Shown here: positions 8,021 through 16,317 of the stretch, in pieces | Layout: each line of letters starts with the position of its first letter | Position numbering within the stretch: the first letter of the stretch is position 1 | Assembly (NCBI GenBank): GCA_902783625.1 | Contig: CACZRN010000127.1 | Coordinates: forward strand, 1 to 34,122 | Direction: 5' to 3' | Source of the DNA: an uncultured Prevotellaceae bacterium | Lineage (GTDB): Bacteria > Bacteroidota > Bacteroidia > Bacteroidales > Bacteroidaceae | DNA length: 34,122 nucleotides | Notes under the pieces: model-generated | Told to the model about the DNA's origin: nothing | Seen by the model: the letters and a program-made list of their open reading frames with translations, nothing else | Databases searched by the model: none | Position numbers and translations under genes: made by a program

Positions 8021-8851
8021 ATGAAAAAGAATCTGATTATATTATTGTCATTTATTTCGTTAGGAATATATGCACAAGACAACTACCGTCCTTTCGTCGA
8101 GGAAGGGAAATCGTGGAAGTATTATATTGAGGCCACAACAACTTGGTGGGATGGTAAAGAAATGCATTGGGACGAAGATTATGGATACTCCACACTAACC
8201 ATAAAAGGTGATACAGTAGTTGATAATCTTGTATACAAGAAGGTAATTCACGACGCTGATCATGGTTTCTTTTGGAATGCACCATTTCTATATGGAATCA
8301 TTCGTGAAAATAATAAGAAAGTATATATGAGATTTATTTATCCAGACATGTATGACACAGAAATATATGAAGTTGATGATTTTTCTGAAGAAATTCTCAT
8401 GTATGATTTCAATTTAAATGTTGGCGATATTTTTAATGAAGATTATGAAAACTATGGTTATGGAGCGAAATTGAATTTAACGTCAATTGAAGAAAACGAT
8501 GGTAAACGCATTTATAATTTCTCCCCTAACAAGGATTGGTGGACTATAAAGCAATGGGTTGAAGGTGCAGGAGGATTTCATGGATTAGGCTTGGAACAGC
8601 GAACACCGATACCAACTTGCATCGAATGTACCAGATTTCAATTTCTTTCTTTATCGTGCTATCTTGGTGACGAATGTCTGTGCACGTTTGACCAAAGCGG
8701 AAGTCTTGTGCTTGGAATAGAGGAAATAAAGGCAGAGGGAAATCCAAAAAGCGATAAATCCGTTTACGATCTGCAAGGAAGAAAACTTCCCAACGACAAA
8801 GAAATCCCTCACGGCATATACATCCGCGATGGAAAGAAAATAGCGAGATAG
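8021..8851 (+). CDS. Secreted protein of unknown function with Bacteroidota C-terminal tail
   Basis: I do not recognise the main domain. The open frame begins at 7916, but the promoter lies inside that extension. The ATG at 8021 opens with a clean signal peptide (MKKNLIILLSFISLGIYAQ), giving 276 residues. The body is rich in aromatic and acidic residues (for example ATTTWWDGKEMHWDEDYG near residues 34-51) and looks beta-rich. The C-terminus SVYDLQGRKLPNDKEIPHGIYIRDGKKIAR is the short conserved tail found on many secreted Prevotella and Bacteroides proteins; it resembles a reduced type IX secretion/sorting domain. Four Cys cluster near residues 197-225. Codon use is strikingly AT-rich compared with neighbouring genes, which suggests recent acquisition. 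It stands alone. Confidence 0.75.
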   Translation: MKKNLIILLSFISLGIYAQDNYRPFVEEGKSWKYYIEATTTWWDGKEMHWDEDYGYSTLTIKGDTVVDNLVYKKVIHDADHGFFWNAPFLYGIIRENNKKVYMRFIYPDMYDTEIYEVDDFSEEILMYDFNLNVGDIFNEDYENYGYGAKLNLTSIEENDGKRIYNFSPNKDWWTIKQWVEGAGGFHGLGLEQRTPIPTCIECTRFQFLSLSCYLGDECLCTFDQSGSLVLGIEEIKAEGNPKSDKSVYDLQGRKLPNDKEIPHGIYIRDGKKIAR

Positions 8852-8897
8852 TTTTCTTCTCCCCAATGTGAGGGAATTACTATAGAAAAGAAATTCT

Positions 8898-8924
8898 CCC
8901 CAAAAGTCAGGAAAACTCTTGGGG
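8898..8924 (+). terminator. Possible terminator after the 8021 gene
   Basis: CCCCAAaAGT (8898-8907) pairs with ACTcTTGGGG (8915-8924), nine pairs with one mismatch and a 7-nt loop. Only a weak T-rich stretch (CGAATTTAATGTT) follows, so the call is tentative. Confidence 0.4.
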
Positions 8925-8953
8925 CGAATTTAATGTTATCGGGGTGTAACAAA

Positions 8954-10615
8954 TTAATACTCGAACGACGAGCCTCCGAGGAACTCGCGCAGGAGTGATG
9001 TGGGTGGCAGAGTGTCGTAGTCGATGGGCACTATGTATTTGAGGAACTTACGCAGACGGAATGCCTCGGCGTGCTCAACGCAGTTTTCGGGCACTTCCTC
9101 GAGTATGGGCTCGGCTTGCTTCTTTATCACTGCGAGCTCGTAGATCATGGCAGTGTTGAACATGGCGTCGGCATTCTCCTGGTATGGGAATATCCATTTG
9201 TTCTCGCCTGCCCTGACGCTTGGCCAGCGACGTATGGTGTCGACAGCCGAGCAACCGCGATATTTGTAGTCGCGTATGATGCGGCGCAAGAGTCTGTTGT
9301 CGGTGGTGGGGATGTAGTTATGGGTATCGAGAAGCAGCGTTGTCAGTGCTGAAGCATACACACGGAATTTCTGCTCATCGGGTATCTGCGATGTGAGTTC
9401 GGGGTTGAGGGCATGTATTCCCTCCACCACGAGCATGTCGTGCTCGCCCAGTTTCAGCCGTTTGCCACTCTTCTCGCTCTGTCCTGTCTGGAAATTATAT
9501 CGTGGCAACTCCACTTCTTCGCCACGGAAGAGTGCGGTGAGCTGTTCGTTGAGCAGGGGCAGGTTGAGCGAGTAGAGGCTCTCGTAGTCGTAGTCGCCCT
9601 TCTCGTCGCGTGGTGTCTGCTCACGGTCAACGAAGTAGTCGTCGAGCGATATCATCACCGGGCGTATGCCATTTGTCACGAGTTGCACCGACAGTCGTTT
9701 GCATGTGGTTGTCTTTCCGCTCGATGACGGTCCTGCGATGAGCACCATGCGTACTCCCTTTCGCGAGGCTATGTCGTCGGCGATGCGTGCTATCTTCTTC
9801 TCCTGCAGTGCTTCCGACACATTAATTATAGTACGCGCATATCCGTTTGCCACTGCCTCGTTGAATTGTCCCAGTGTGCCTATACCGAGCAGTTCCTGCA
9901 TGCGTTGCCGCTCGCGGAATGCCTCGAACATCTTATCTTGCCGCGTCATCTCGCCCAACTCGTTAGGATTGTCGCGCGAGGGGATGCGCAGAAGCAGACC
10001 ATCGTAGTATTTCTCCAACCCGAAGAGTGTTATCTGCGAGGTGTTGGTGAGCATTGCGCCGTAGAAATAATCCACGTATCCGTCGAGCTCGGAGTAGGGT
10101 GTGTAGAGTTTACCAAGTGTCTCGAGAAGCTTTACTTTCGAGTGTGTGCCCAGTTTCTTAAACATCTCTATCACCTCTTCTGTCGGTGCTTCGCGGTATC
10201 TGATGGGCAATGCCGCATCGATGAGCTGCTGCATGCGGTTGCGCAGTGCATCGACATCAGCCTCAGTTACCTCGCGCCCTATGCGCAGCTCGCAGTAGTA
10301 GCCGTTCGACACGGGGGTGTTGATGATGACACTGCCATCGGGATAGATGTCATGCACTGCCTTGCACAGCACGAAGAAGAGTCCGCGGGTGTAGGTACGT
10401 GAACCAGGAGCCGAGGTTATGTCGAGATACTCAACATCCTTGCTGTGATATACACGATAATGCATTCCCTCGACCATGTTATTCACTCTTGCACACACCG
10501 GAGGATGGGGCATTTGCAAATTAATTTGATCAAAAACTTCAGAAAGTTTTGTTCCGATATTAACTTTTACACTTTTTTTGTTATTTTTGCAACGGATTTG
10601 TACTTTATGTTCCAT
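8954..10615 (-). CDS. Nucleoside (uridine) kinase with TGS/ThrRS-like N-terminal region
   Basis: The 553-residue protein has three parts. A TGS-like segment covers about residues 1-65. A region resembling the second additional domain of threonyl-tRNA synthetase follows (about 70-240). The C-terminal P-loop kinase is of the uridine kinase/phosphoribulokinase fold (about 285-553). The Walker A motif is GPSSSGKTTT at 295-304, and the kinase segment SLDDYFVDREQTPRD begins at about 323. A later VVEGIHALNPELT segment fits a Walker-B-like strand. This three-part arrangement is usual for Bacteroidota annotated as nucleoside kinase or uridine kinase, and the length is typical. The likely reaction is phosphorylation of uridine or cytidine with ATP or GTP; the role of the N-terminal part is unknown. 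It is divergent from the Na/Pi transporter gene; no convincing promoter was identified in the 89-bp gap. Confidence 0.88.
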   Translation of the reverse strand: MEHKVQIRCKNNKKSVKVNIGTKLSEVFDQINLQMPHPPVCARVNNMVEGMHYRVYHSKDVEYLDITSAPGSRTYTRGLFFVLCKAVHDIYPDGSVIINTPVSNGYYCELRIGREVTEADVDALRNRMQQLIDAALPIRYREAPTEEVIEMFKKLGTHSKVKLLETLGKLYTPYSELDGYVDYFYGAMLTNTSQITLFGLEKYYDGLLLRIPSRDNPNELGEMTRQDKMFEAFRERQRMQELLGIGTLGQFNEAVANGYARTIINVSEALQEKKIARIADDIASRKGVRMVLIAGPSSSGKTTTCKRLSVQLVTNGIRPVMISLDDYFVDREQTPRDEKGDYDYESLYSLNLPLLNEQLTALFRGEEVELPRYNFQTGQSEKSGKRLKLGEHDMLVVEGIHALNPELTSQIPDEQKFRVYASALTTLLLDTHNYIPTTDNRLLRRIIRDYKYRGCSAVDTIRRWPSVRAGENKWIFPYQENADAMFNTAMIYELAVIKKQAEPILEEVPENCVEHAEAFRLRKFLKYIVPIDYDTLPPTSLLREFLGGSSFEY

Positions 10616-10704
10616 AAGTTAGATTTAAATACTTTTTTTCAGAGCGTAAAATTACGCAATAAAACCCGAAAATACCTAATTTGACAACATTATTTAAGTA
10701 AAAT

Positions 10705-12426
10705 ATGTCTATTTGGATTGTTTTTAAGCTTTTAGGCTCGCTCGCATTGTTGATGTTCGGTATGAAATCAATGAGTGAGTCATTACAGAAGATGGCGGGT
10801 CCTCAACTCCGCCATGTGCTCGGTGCCATGACCACCAACCGCTTCACCGGAGTAATCACGGGTATGTTTGTTACTGCTGCCGTACAGTCATCGACGGCAA
10901 CAACGGTGATGACGGTGTCGTTTGTGAACGCCGGACTGCTCACACTGGCTCAGGCAATATCGGTGATAATGGGTGCCAACATCGGTACTACACTGACAGC
11001 GTGGATTATGTCGGCAGGTATGTCGTTCGACATAACAAGTGCCGTTTATCCCGCATTCTTCTTAGGCATTATACTTATTTACTTAAAACGCTACCGCTAC
11101 ATCGGTGACTTCCTCTTTGGCTTGTCATTCCTGTTGCTGGGTTTGGGAACGCTGCGACTCACGGGTACTGAGATGAATCTCGGTGAGAATCCTGCTGTGC
11201 TCGACTTCTTCGCGTCGTTCGATCCCACATCATTCACCACAACACTCATCTTCCTCTTATTGGGTGGTGTGATGACATTCTGCGTGCAGTCGTCGGCAGC
11301 TGTCATGGCTATCACCATGATACTGTGCTCGAGCGGTGCACTGCCCATCTATCAGGGTATTGCGTTGGTGATGGGTGAAAACATCGGAACAACCATCACC
11401 TCTAACCTCGCTGCTTTGTCGGCAAACACACAGGCACGCCGCGCTGCACTCTCGCATATGTTCTTCAATCTCTTCGGTGTGGTGTGGATGCTGTTTGTCT
11501 TCCGCCCATTCATCGATGCCGTATGCGGTATGGTGGGCTACGATGTGACAATGACAAAGGATAATGTCGGTGCACAGGCATTCATGGCAAACGCTGCAAA
11601 GCTGAGCTTCGTACTGGCAGCGTTCCACACTTGCTTCAACGTGGCTAACACATTCATCCTCATATGGTTCATACCACAGATAGAGCGTCTTGTGTGCTGG
11701 ATTATCAAGCCTAAGAAAGTTGACGAGGAGGAAGACTTCCGCCTGCATTTCATCACTGCTGGCTTCATGAAAACGCCTGAGCTCTCAGTGCTTGAGGCTC
11801 AGAAAGAGATACGCTCATTCTCAGAACGTATGCAGCGCATGTTCGGCATGGTAAGGGAACTGCTCGTTGAGAAAGACACCGCAGCGTTCAGCAAACTATT
11901 CTCACGCATCGAGAAATACGAGAGTATCAGCGACAGCATGGAGCTTGAGATTGCAAAATATCTCGACAATGTCAGCGATGCCCATCTCTCTGACGACACG
12001 AAGGCAAAGATTCGTGCCATGCTTCGTGAGATATCCGAGCTCGAGAGTATAGGCGATGCATGCTACAATATGGCTCGCACCATTACGCGGAAAGTGCAGA
12101 ATAATCAGGATCACTTCACCGAGAAGCAATACGAGCACATGCATCAGATGATGGAGCTCACAGATAATGCCCTCACGCAGATGAATCAACTCATGGGTGG
12201 AAGAAAAGAGGCTTTCGACGTCAACAAGTCGTTTAATCTCGAGAAGGAGATAAACAATTTCCGCACACAGCTCAAGAGCCAGAACATAAACGATGTGAAC
12301 AACCACGAATATACCTATGCCGTGGGTACCATCTACATGGATATCATCAACGAGTGTGAGAAGCTTTGCGACTATGTTGTGAATGTTGTCGAGGCTCGCA
12401 TGGGCACACGACAGAAAGAGGCATAA
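10705..12426 (+). CDS. Na/Pi cotransporter family protein with PhoU-like C-terminal domain
   Basis: The 573-residue inner-membrane protein has a duplicated Na/Pi-cotransporter core. The first repeat shows AAVQSSTATTVMTVSFVNAG (about residues 58-77) and GANIGTTLTAW. The second shows CVQSSAAVMAITMILCSSG (about 193-211) and GENIGTTITSN. QSS motifs in each half are the signature of this family. From about residue 370 to 560 the protein is soluble, helical and charged, resembling a PhoU domain, as in many bacterial NptA/YjbB-type proteins. Predicted role: sodium-coupled phosphate movement, with the PhoU-like tail regulating it; the direction of transport cannot be told from sequence. The ATG at 10705 is followed at once by a hydrophobic first helix. 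The gene is monocistronic and ends at a strong hairpin (12470-12503). Confidence 0.9.
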   Translation: MSIWIVFKLLGSLALLMFGMKSMSESLQKMAGPQLRHVLGAMTTNRFTGVITGMFVTAAVQSSTATTVMTVSFVNAGLLTLAQAISVIMGANIGTTLTAWIMSAGMSFDITSAVYPAFFLGIILIYLKRYRYIGDFLFGLSFLLLGLGTLRLTGTEMNLGENPAVLDFFASFDPTSFTTTLIFLLLGGVMTFCVQSSAAVMAITMILCSSGALPIYQGIALVMGENIGTTITSNLAALSANTQARRAALSHMFFNLFGVVWMLFVFRPFIDAVCGMVGYDVTMTKDNVGAQAFMANAAKLSFVLAAFHTCFNVANTFILIWFIPQIERLVCWIIKPKKVDEEEDFRLHFITAGFMKTPELSVLEAQKEIRSFSERMQRMFGMVRELLVEKDTAAFSKLFSRIEKYESISDSMELEIAKYLDNVSDAHLSDDTKAKIRAMLREISELESIGDACYNMARTITRKVQNNQDHFTEKQYEHMHQMMELTDNALTQMNQLMGGRKEAFDVNKSFNLEKEINNFRTQLKSQNINDVNNHEYTYAVGTIYMDIINECEKLCDYVVNVVEARMGTRQKEA

Positions 12427-12469
12427 CAGCAAAAAACATCCACGCTATGGTGGATGATAATAAAACAAA

Positions 12470-12507
12470 GAAACACTCTCAGGCTGTTGTCTGGGAGTGT
12501 TTCTTTT
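12470..12507. terminator. Terminator after the Na/Pi gene, overlapping the GNAT 3' end
   Basis: GAAACACTCtCAG (12470-12482) pairs with CTGgGAGTGTTTC (12491-12503), leaving one mismatch and an 8-nt loop, followed by TTTT. An A-rich sequence lies on the other side, so it can also end the converging GNAT unit, whose stop codon begins at 12509. A smaller hairpin (CATCCAC/GTGGATG, 12437-12456) lies just upstream. Confidence 0.8.
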
Positions 12508-13001
12508 CATACCTCAATCGCCATGATGTAGTCGTTCATGAAGAATCCGTTGCCGATGGGGAAATCGCCTTGGGCAATGATGTCCATACCCATCTTCTTG
12601 TAAAACCCCACGGCGTTGTTCTGACGATTCACGTTTAGCCTCACGCTGCACGGCCCGGGATGCACACTCTTCACATAGTCGATGGCGGCGTTGAAGAGCT
12701 TACGCCCACACCCCATCCCCTGACGTGAGGGAAGCACGTAGATTTTCTGCAGATGAAACACATCGTCATCCTCTCGCTGCACCGACACATATCCTATCGC
12801 CTCGTCACCGTCGTAGGCAAGCTGATAGACATGCCCCTCGTCGGCAATCTGACGGTGCAGGCTGTCAATGCCGTACATCCACTCCATCATGAATGCCGAC
12901 TGCTCGCGGCTTATTATGTCGCGATAGGTAACGGGGAATATCTCCTCTGCCAGTTGGCGGATAATGGGGATATCGGCGAGTGTTGCGAGACGGGTGAACA
13001 T
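12507..13001 (-). CDS. GNAT family N-acetyltransferase
   Basis: The 164-residue protein begins with the GNAT beta-1/alpha-1 segment (MFTRLATLADIPIIRQLAEE). It carries the acetyl-CoA-binding motif A as LQKIYVLPSRQGMGCGRKLF (about residues 84-103), which contains the Q/R-x-x-G-x-G/A core as QGMGCG. Motif B follows as VRLNVNRQNNAVGFYKKMGM. It therefore transfers an acyl group, probably acetyl, from CoA to an amine; the acceptor cannot be deduced. It is the last gene of a probable minus-strand unit with a sirtuin and a Gfo/Idh/MocA oxidoreductase, 61 bp after the sirtuin stop. An acetyltransferase next to a deacylase suggests, but does not prove, opposite activities on a shared target. Confidence 0.88.
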   Translation of the reverse strand: MFTRLATLADIPIIRQLAEEIFPVTYRDIISREQSAFMMEWMYGIDSLHRQIADEGHVYQLAYDGDEAIGYVSVQREDDDVFHLQKIYVLPSRQGMGCGRKLFNAAIDYVKSVHPGPCSVRLNVNRQNNAVGFYKKMGMDIIAQGDFPIGNGFFMNDYIMAIEV

Positions 13002-13030
13002 ATTTACGGATTAACATTAACTGATTAACC

Positions 13031-13057
13031 ATCCCCCTTGGGGGATTATAGGGGGCT
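13031..13057. repeat. GC-rich intergenic palindrome (CCCCC..GGGGG type)
   Basis: ATCCCCCTTGGGGGAT (13031-13046) is a near-perfect dyad followed by TATAGGGGG, in the 61-bp gap between the sirtuin and GNAT genes. It lacks a T run on either side, so it looks more like a short interspersed repeat than a terminator. Confidence 0.5.
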
Positions 13058-13062
13058 GCCAT

Positions 13063-13776
13063 TTACTTATTCTTCCCGCTGAGTATCCCCACCAGCTTGC
13101 GCATACCCTCCGAGGCTCCCATCTGCAGATGTGTCACCTTCTTTCCCACTGCCGCATCAACGGGGTTGGGGTCAATGAGATAGACGGGCACACCGGGGCG
13201 CACATAGTGAATGAGCCCAGCAGCGGGATACACATTGAGCGATGTGCCGATGATGACAAACACATCTGCCTCGCTTGCACACTCTGCGGCGACACCAATC
13301 ATTGGCACTGACTCGCCGAAAAACACTATATACGGCCGCAGCAGACTGCCATCGCCTGCCTTCTCGCCGGGTGCCACCTCGCAGTTGTCGGGGGTGAGCT
13401 CTTTCACATAACGCTCATCAAACTGATCGCGCGACGAGCAAACCTTTGTCAGTTCACCGTGAAGATGCACTATATTCGTGGAGCCGGCACTCTCGTGGAG
13501 GTTATCCACATTCTGCGTCACCACCACCACATCGTAGTCTTTCTCCATCTCACTGATAATCCGATGCCCCTCGTTGGGCTTGGCGTCATATAGCTTACGG
13601 CGCAGTCGGTTGTAGAAATTATTCACCAGCACGGGGTCGGCAAGCCATCCCTCGTGCGACGCCACCTGCTCAACGGGGTATTCCTCCCACAGGCCATCGT
13701 TGCCGCGGAATGTCTTGAAACCACTCTCCACCGACATACCCGCGCCTGTGAGGAATACTATCTTCTTTTTTGCCAT
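13063..13776 (-). CDS. Sir2-family NAD-dependent protein deacylase
   Basis: The frame is open upstream to 13881, but that would overlap the preceding gene. The ATG at 13776 opens directly into the family N-terminus (MAKKKIVFLTGAGMSVESG), giving 237 residues. Visible motifs are GAGMSVESGFKTFRG (11-25), TQNVDNLHESAG (87-98), catalytic His106 in HLHGEL, FFGESVP and GTSLNVYPAAGL. It removes acyl groups from lysines using NAD+, in the cytosol. The region after HGEL has only two Cys (KVCSS, DNCEV) rather than the four zinc ligands of CobB. At the class III Y-x-x-R position the sequence is Y55-N-R-L-R59. Both features seem common in the Bacteroidota branch. It lies 40 bp after the Gfo/Idh gene, which suggests co-transcription. 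Confidence 0.9.
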   Translation of the reverse strand: MAKKKIVFLTGAGMSVESGFKTFRGNDGLWEEYPVEQVASHEGWLADPVLVNNFYNRLRRKLYDAKPNEGHRIISEMEKDYDVVVVTQNVDNLHESAGSTNIVHLHGELTKVCSSRDQFDERYVKELTPDNCEVAPGEKAGDGSLLRPYIVFFGESVPMIGVAAECASEADVFVIIGTSLNVYPAAGLIHYVRPGVPVYLIDPNPVDAAVGKKVTHLQMGASEGMRKLVGILSGKNK

Positions 13777-13816
13777 ATCTGTCTTCGTTTTTATGTCTTG
13801 CGCATCACTCCGCAGC

Positions 13817-15130
13817 TTACACCTTTGGCAGCTTCCACGGGTTGCGATACTCCTTGCAGAGATATGCGTCGGCCTCTGCATCGTGGAATGTCACACCGTC
13901 CCATGTGAGCTTCTTACCTGTGCGGTAGGCAATGTTACCCAGGTGTGAGAACTTGGCGATGTGTGCACCTATCTGTATGCTTGCGTGGCACTTCTCCGGT
14001 GTGCGTGCCTTGATGCACTCGAGGTGATTCTTCACGTGCAACTCCAGTCCGCCGGCACCATATGCCTTCTTCAGCGGCACTGCCTCCATGCGCTGCTTGC
14101 CGTTCACCTTCTCAGGTATCACCTCCCATCCACCGCGGTCGATGACGAGGGTACCTTTCTCGCCCACGAAGCCCAAACCATGTGTGCGGCCATAAGCGCC
14201 GTCATCAATACCGATGGCGTGGTCCCACATCACGGTGAAGTCGTCGAAGGTATAGATGGTCTGCAGCAGGTCGGGAGTCTCGCAGGCATCATCGGGGTAT
14301 CCAAACTTACCACCCGATGCCATTATCGACTTCGGTGCTGTCACATTCATGCCGAACAGTGCATAGTCGAGCAGATGCACTCCCCAGTCGGTCATCAGTC
14401 CTCCGGCATAGTCCCAGAACCAGCGGAAGGTGAAGTGGAAGCGGTTGGGGTTGAACGGCCTCTTCGGAGCCGGCCCGAGCCACATGTCGTAGTCCACGCC
14501 GTCGGGTGCGGGGCCATCGGGCTTCACTGGTATCGACGGGCACCAGCCCTGATACGAGAACACACGCACGGTGCGTATCTTACCCAACTGTCCGCTGTGC
14601 ACAAAATCCATCGCATCCTGCCAGTGTGGGTCGCTGCGCTGCCACTGTCCCACCTGCACCACACGATTATATTTCTCTGCGGCACGCACCATGATGTTAC
14701 ACTCCTCGATGCTGTTGCCGAGTGGTTTCTCGCAATAGACATCCTTCCCTGCCTGGCACGCAGCCACCAGCTGCAAGCAGTGCCAGTGGTCGGGGGTACC
14801 TATTATCACCACATCCACGTCTTTGTTATCGATGAGCCTACGCCAGTCTTTGTAAATGCCCTTTGGCTTGCGCCCCTGTCGCTTCTCCACATCAGCCACA
14901 CGACGGTCGAGCACGCCCTGATCGACATCAGCCAGCGCGATGCACTCCACCTCAGGGTTATGCATGAACGTCTCGAGATCGGCAAAACCCATGCCGTTGC
15001 AACCAATCAGTCCCACGCGAATCTTGTCGTTGGCACCAACCTTCTTACCCGTAGCGCGGATAATCTCTGGACTGACAAACATACCGGCACCCATCATCGC
15101 CGACTTAAACAGAAATTCTCTTCTCTTCAT
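13817..15130 (-). CDS. Gfo/Idh/MocA family oxidoreductase with Tat signal
   Basis: The 437-residue protein starts with a twin-arginine signal (MKRREFLFKSAMMGAGMFVS), so it is probably exported folded to the periplasm. The N-terminal Rossmann domain shows GLIGCNGMGFADLETF (about residues 41-56). It then has GTPDHWHCLQ and the conserved EKPLGNSIEEC segment of the Gfo/Idh/MocA family (about 134-144). The C-terminal alpha/beta substrate domain includes RWFWDYAGGLMTDWGVHLLDYALFG. These enzymes use tightly bound or dissociable NAD(P) to oxidise or reduce sugars, inositols or glycosides. Many Tat-exported Bacteroidota members act in glycan breakdown, including NAD-dependent glycosidase chemistry. 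The substrate here is unknown. It leads the unit with the sirtuin and GNAT genes, driven by the promoter at 15172-15202. Confidence 0.9.
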   Translation of the reverse strand: MKRREFLFKSAMMGAGMFVSPEIIRATGKKVGANDKIRVGLIGCNGMGFADLETFMHNPEVECIALADVDQGVLDRRVADVEKRQGRKPKGIYKDWRRLIDNKDVDVVIIGTPDHWHCLQLVAACQAGKDVYCEKPLGNSIEECNIMVRAAEKYNRVVQVGQWQRSDPHWQDAMDFVHSGQLGKIRTVRVFSYQGWCPSIPVKPDGPAPDGVDYDMWLGPAPKRPFNPNRFHFTFRWFWDYAGGLMTDWGVHLLDYALFGMNVTAPKSIMASGGKFGYPDDACETPDLLQTIYTFDDFTVMWDHAIGIDDGAYGRTHGLGFVGEKGTLVIDRGGWEVIPEKVNGKQRMEAVPLKKAYGAGGLELHVKNHLECIKARTPEKCHASIQIGAHIAKFSHLGNIAYRTGKKLTWDGVTFHDAEADAYLCKEYRNPWKLPKV

Positions 15131-15171
15131 TGTAGTATTGTTTTTCAGTGATTAACAAAGTTTATTGCCTA

Positions 15172-15202
15172 CAAAATTAAGAAACTCACCCGACAACGCA
15201 AA
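15172..15202 (-). promoter_or_regulatory. Promoter of the Gfo/Idh, sirtuin, GNAT unit
   Basis: On the minus strand TTTG (15202-15199) and TAATTTTG (15179-15172) are 19 bp apart. The start near 15165 gives a leader of about 35 nt. Confidence 0.8.
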
Positions 15203-15307
15203 ATTTTTCCGTCATTATTCGAACAAACCCTTCCGCCACGCACCATAAAAACGTGTTAATGAAAACAAATCTGCAGAGTATTTTTGTTTCAAATGCCGCA
15301 CACAAAT

Positions 15308-15390
15308 AAATTTGCTAGCAAATTTTCGATTAACTGGGCTCTTTAACGGCAATAAAGAGGCTCTTTATTAAGAATTTTGCTAGCAAAATT
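15308..15390. repeat. Two TTTGCTAGCAAA palindromes flanking two 22-bp units (copy B)
   Basis: Two 18-bp perfect palindromes, AAATTTGCTAGCAAATTT at 15308-15325 and AATTTTGCTAGCAAAATT at 15373-15390, bracket two units of the 22-bp repeat (15324-15345 and 15346-15367). The second unit reads ACGGCAATAAAGAGGCTCTT plus TA. This lies within the 521-bp divergent intergenic space 15131-15651. Apart from the two promoters and this block nothing else is recognisable there; 15400-15550 is plain AT-rich sequence with one GC-richer patch near 15490-15535. Confidence 0.8.
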
Positions 15391-15564
15391 TTGGCGTATA
15401 GGCCATCTCTTTTCGTGTGTTTCGCTATTTTTGTTCATCTTAGAAATCTTAAAAAACTTCGAAAACTTCTTTTTCATCGTTCACAACGGTGACTGCGGGC
15501 GATGGCAGCGACGATGTGCTTTCGTGGGCGCGCGAACTATAAAAAAACATTAATTTTCGGTATA

Positions 15565-15598
15565 TTTGCTACATAATCAGATAAAAGTATTAATTTTG
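15565..15598 (+). promoter_or_regulatory. Promoter of the FKBP/envelope gene run
   Basis: TTTG at 15565-15568 and TAATTTTG at 15591-15598 are separated by 22 bp, slightly longer than usual. The start near 15605 gives a leader of about 47 nt before the ATG at 15652. Confidence 0.6.
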
Positions 15599-15651
15599 CA
15601 GCGCAAAATGCGAAACAGATAAGATTTTCACGAAAGATTACAGACACAGAT

Positions 15652-16257
15652 ATGGATAAAGTTAGCTATGCATTAGGCCTGGGAATCGGGCATCAGCTTA
15701 TGGATATGGGTGCTCAGGATCTCAACATCGATGACTTCGCACAGGCGATAAAAGATATTTTGGCAGGCAAGAAGCCTCTCATTGCTGCCGGCGAGGCACA
15801 GACATTGGTACAGAACTTCTTCCAGGAGCAGGAAAAGAAGCAGCGCGCTGCTGCCGCAGAGCGTGGAAAGGCTGCTCGCGAGGTGGGTGAGAAATACCTC
15901 GAGGAGAACGCGAAGAAGGAAGGCGTCGTCACGCTGCCCAGCGGACTGCAGTATAAGGTGCTGCGCGAGGGTAACGGTCGCAAGCCAAAGGCTACGGATC
16001 AGGTGAAATGCCACTACGAGGGTATGCTGGTGGACGGTACATTGTTCGACAGCAGCCTGCAGCGCGGTGAACCCGCTACATTCCCTCTCAACGGAGTGAT
16101 AGCAGGATGGACCGAAGGACTGCAACTGATGCAGGAGGGTGCGAAATACCGCTTCTTTATCCCCTACCACCTCGGCTACGGTGAGCGCGGAGCAGGGGCA
16201 CAGATACCACCATTCGCAGCATTGGTGTTCGATGTGGAACTCATCGAGGTGCTTTGA
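15652..16257 (+). CDS. FKBP-type peptidyl-prolyl isomerase, cytosolic
   Basis: The 201-residue protein has no signal peptide and starts in an FkpA/Mip-type dimerisation domain (MDKVSYALGLGIGHQLMDMG). This continues through a charged helix (about residues 60-85) into the FKBP domain (about 90-201). Active-site residues of the FKBP fold are present: the Tyr of CHYEGMLVDG, the Asp of TLFDSS, the Trp of GVIAGWTEGL and the Tyr of LGYGERGAG. It should catalyse cis-trans isomerisation of X-Pro bonds. Because it lacks an export signal it should act in the cytosol, unlike its two neighbours. It is first of three consecutive FKBP genes and is followed after 60 bp by the lipoprotein paralogue. Confidence 0.92.
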   Translation: MDKVSYALGLGIGHQLMDMGAQDLNIDDFAQAIKDILAGKKPLIAAGEAQTLVQNFFQEQEKKQRAAAAERGKAAREVGEKYLEENAKKEGVVTLPSGLQYKVLREGNGRKPKATDQVKCHYEGMLVDGTLFDSSLQRGEPATFPLNGVIAGWTEGLQLMQEGAKYRFFIPYHLGYGERGAGAQIPPFAALVFDVELIEVL

Positions 16258-16281
16258 AAGGTGAAAGGTGAAAATTGAAAG
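16256..16281. repeat. Short 7-bp repeats (gaaaggt type)
   Basis: Directly after the first FKBP gene the sequence GAAAGGTGAAAGGTGAAAAT runs in 7-bp steps. Similar simple repeats occur at 20149-20181 (tagagt type), 26504-26531 and 32148-32180. They are intergenic in each case except 26504-26531. Confidence 0.6.
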
Positions 16282-16317
16282 ATTAAAACTTCAAATTTAA
16301 AATAAAAATTCAAGAAA

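Noticed and set aside
13961..15151. Long plus-strand ORF (396 codons) opposite the Gfo/Idh gene
   Set aside because: Cys/His-rich low-quality translation fully antisense to a well-supported gene; no start context or promoter.
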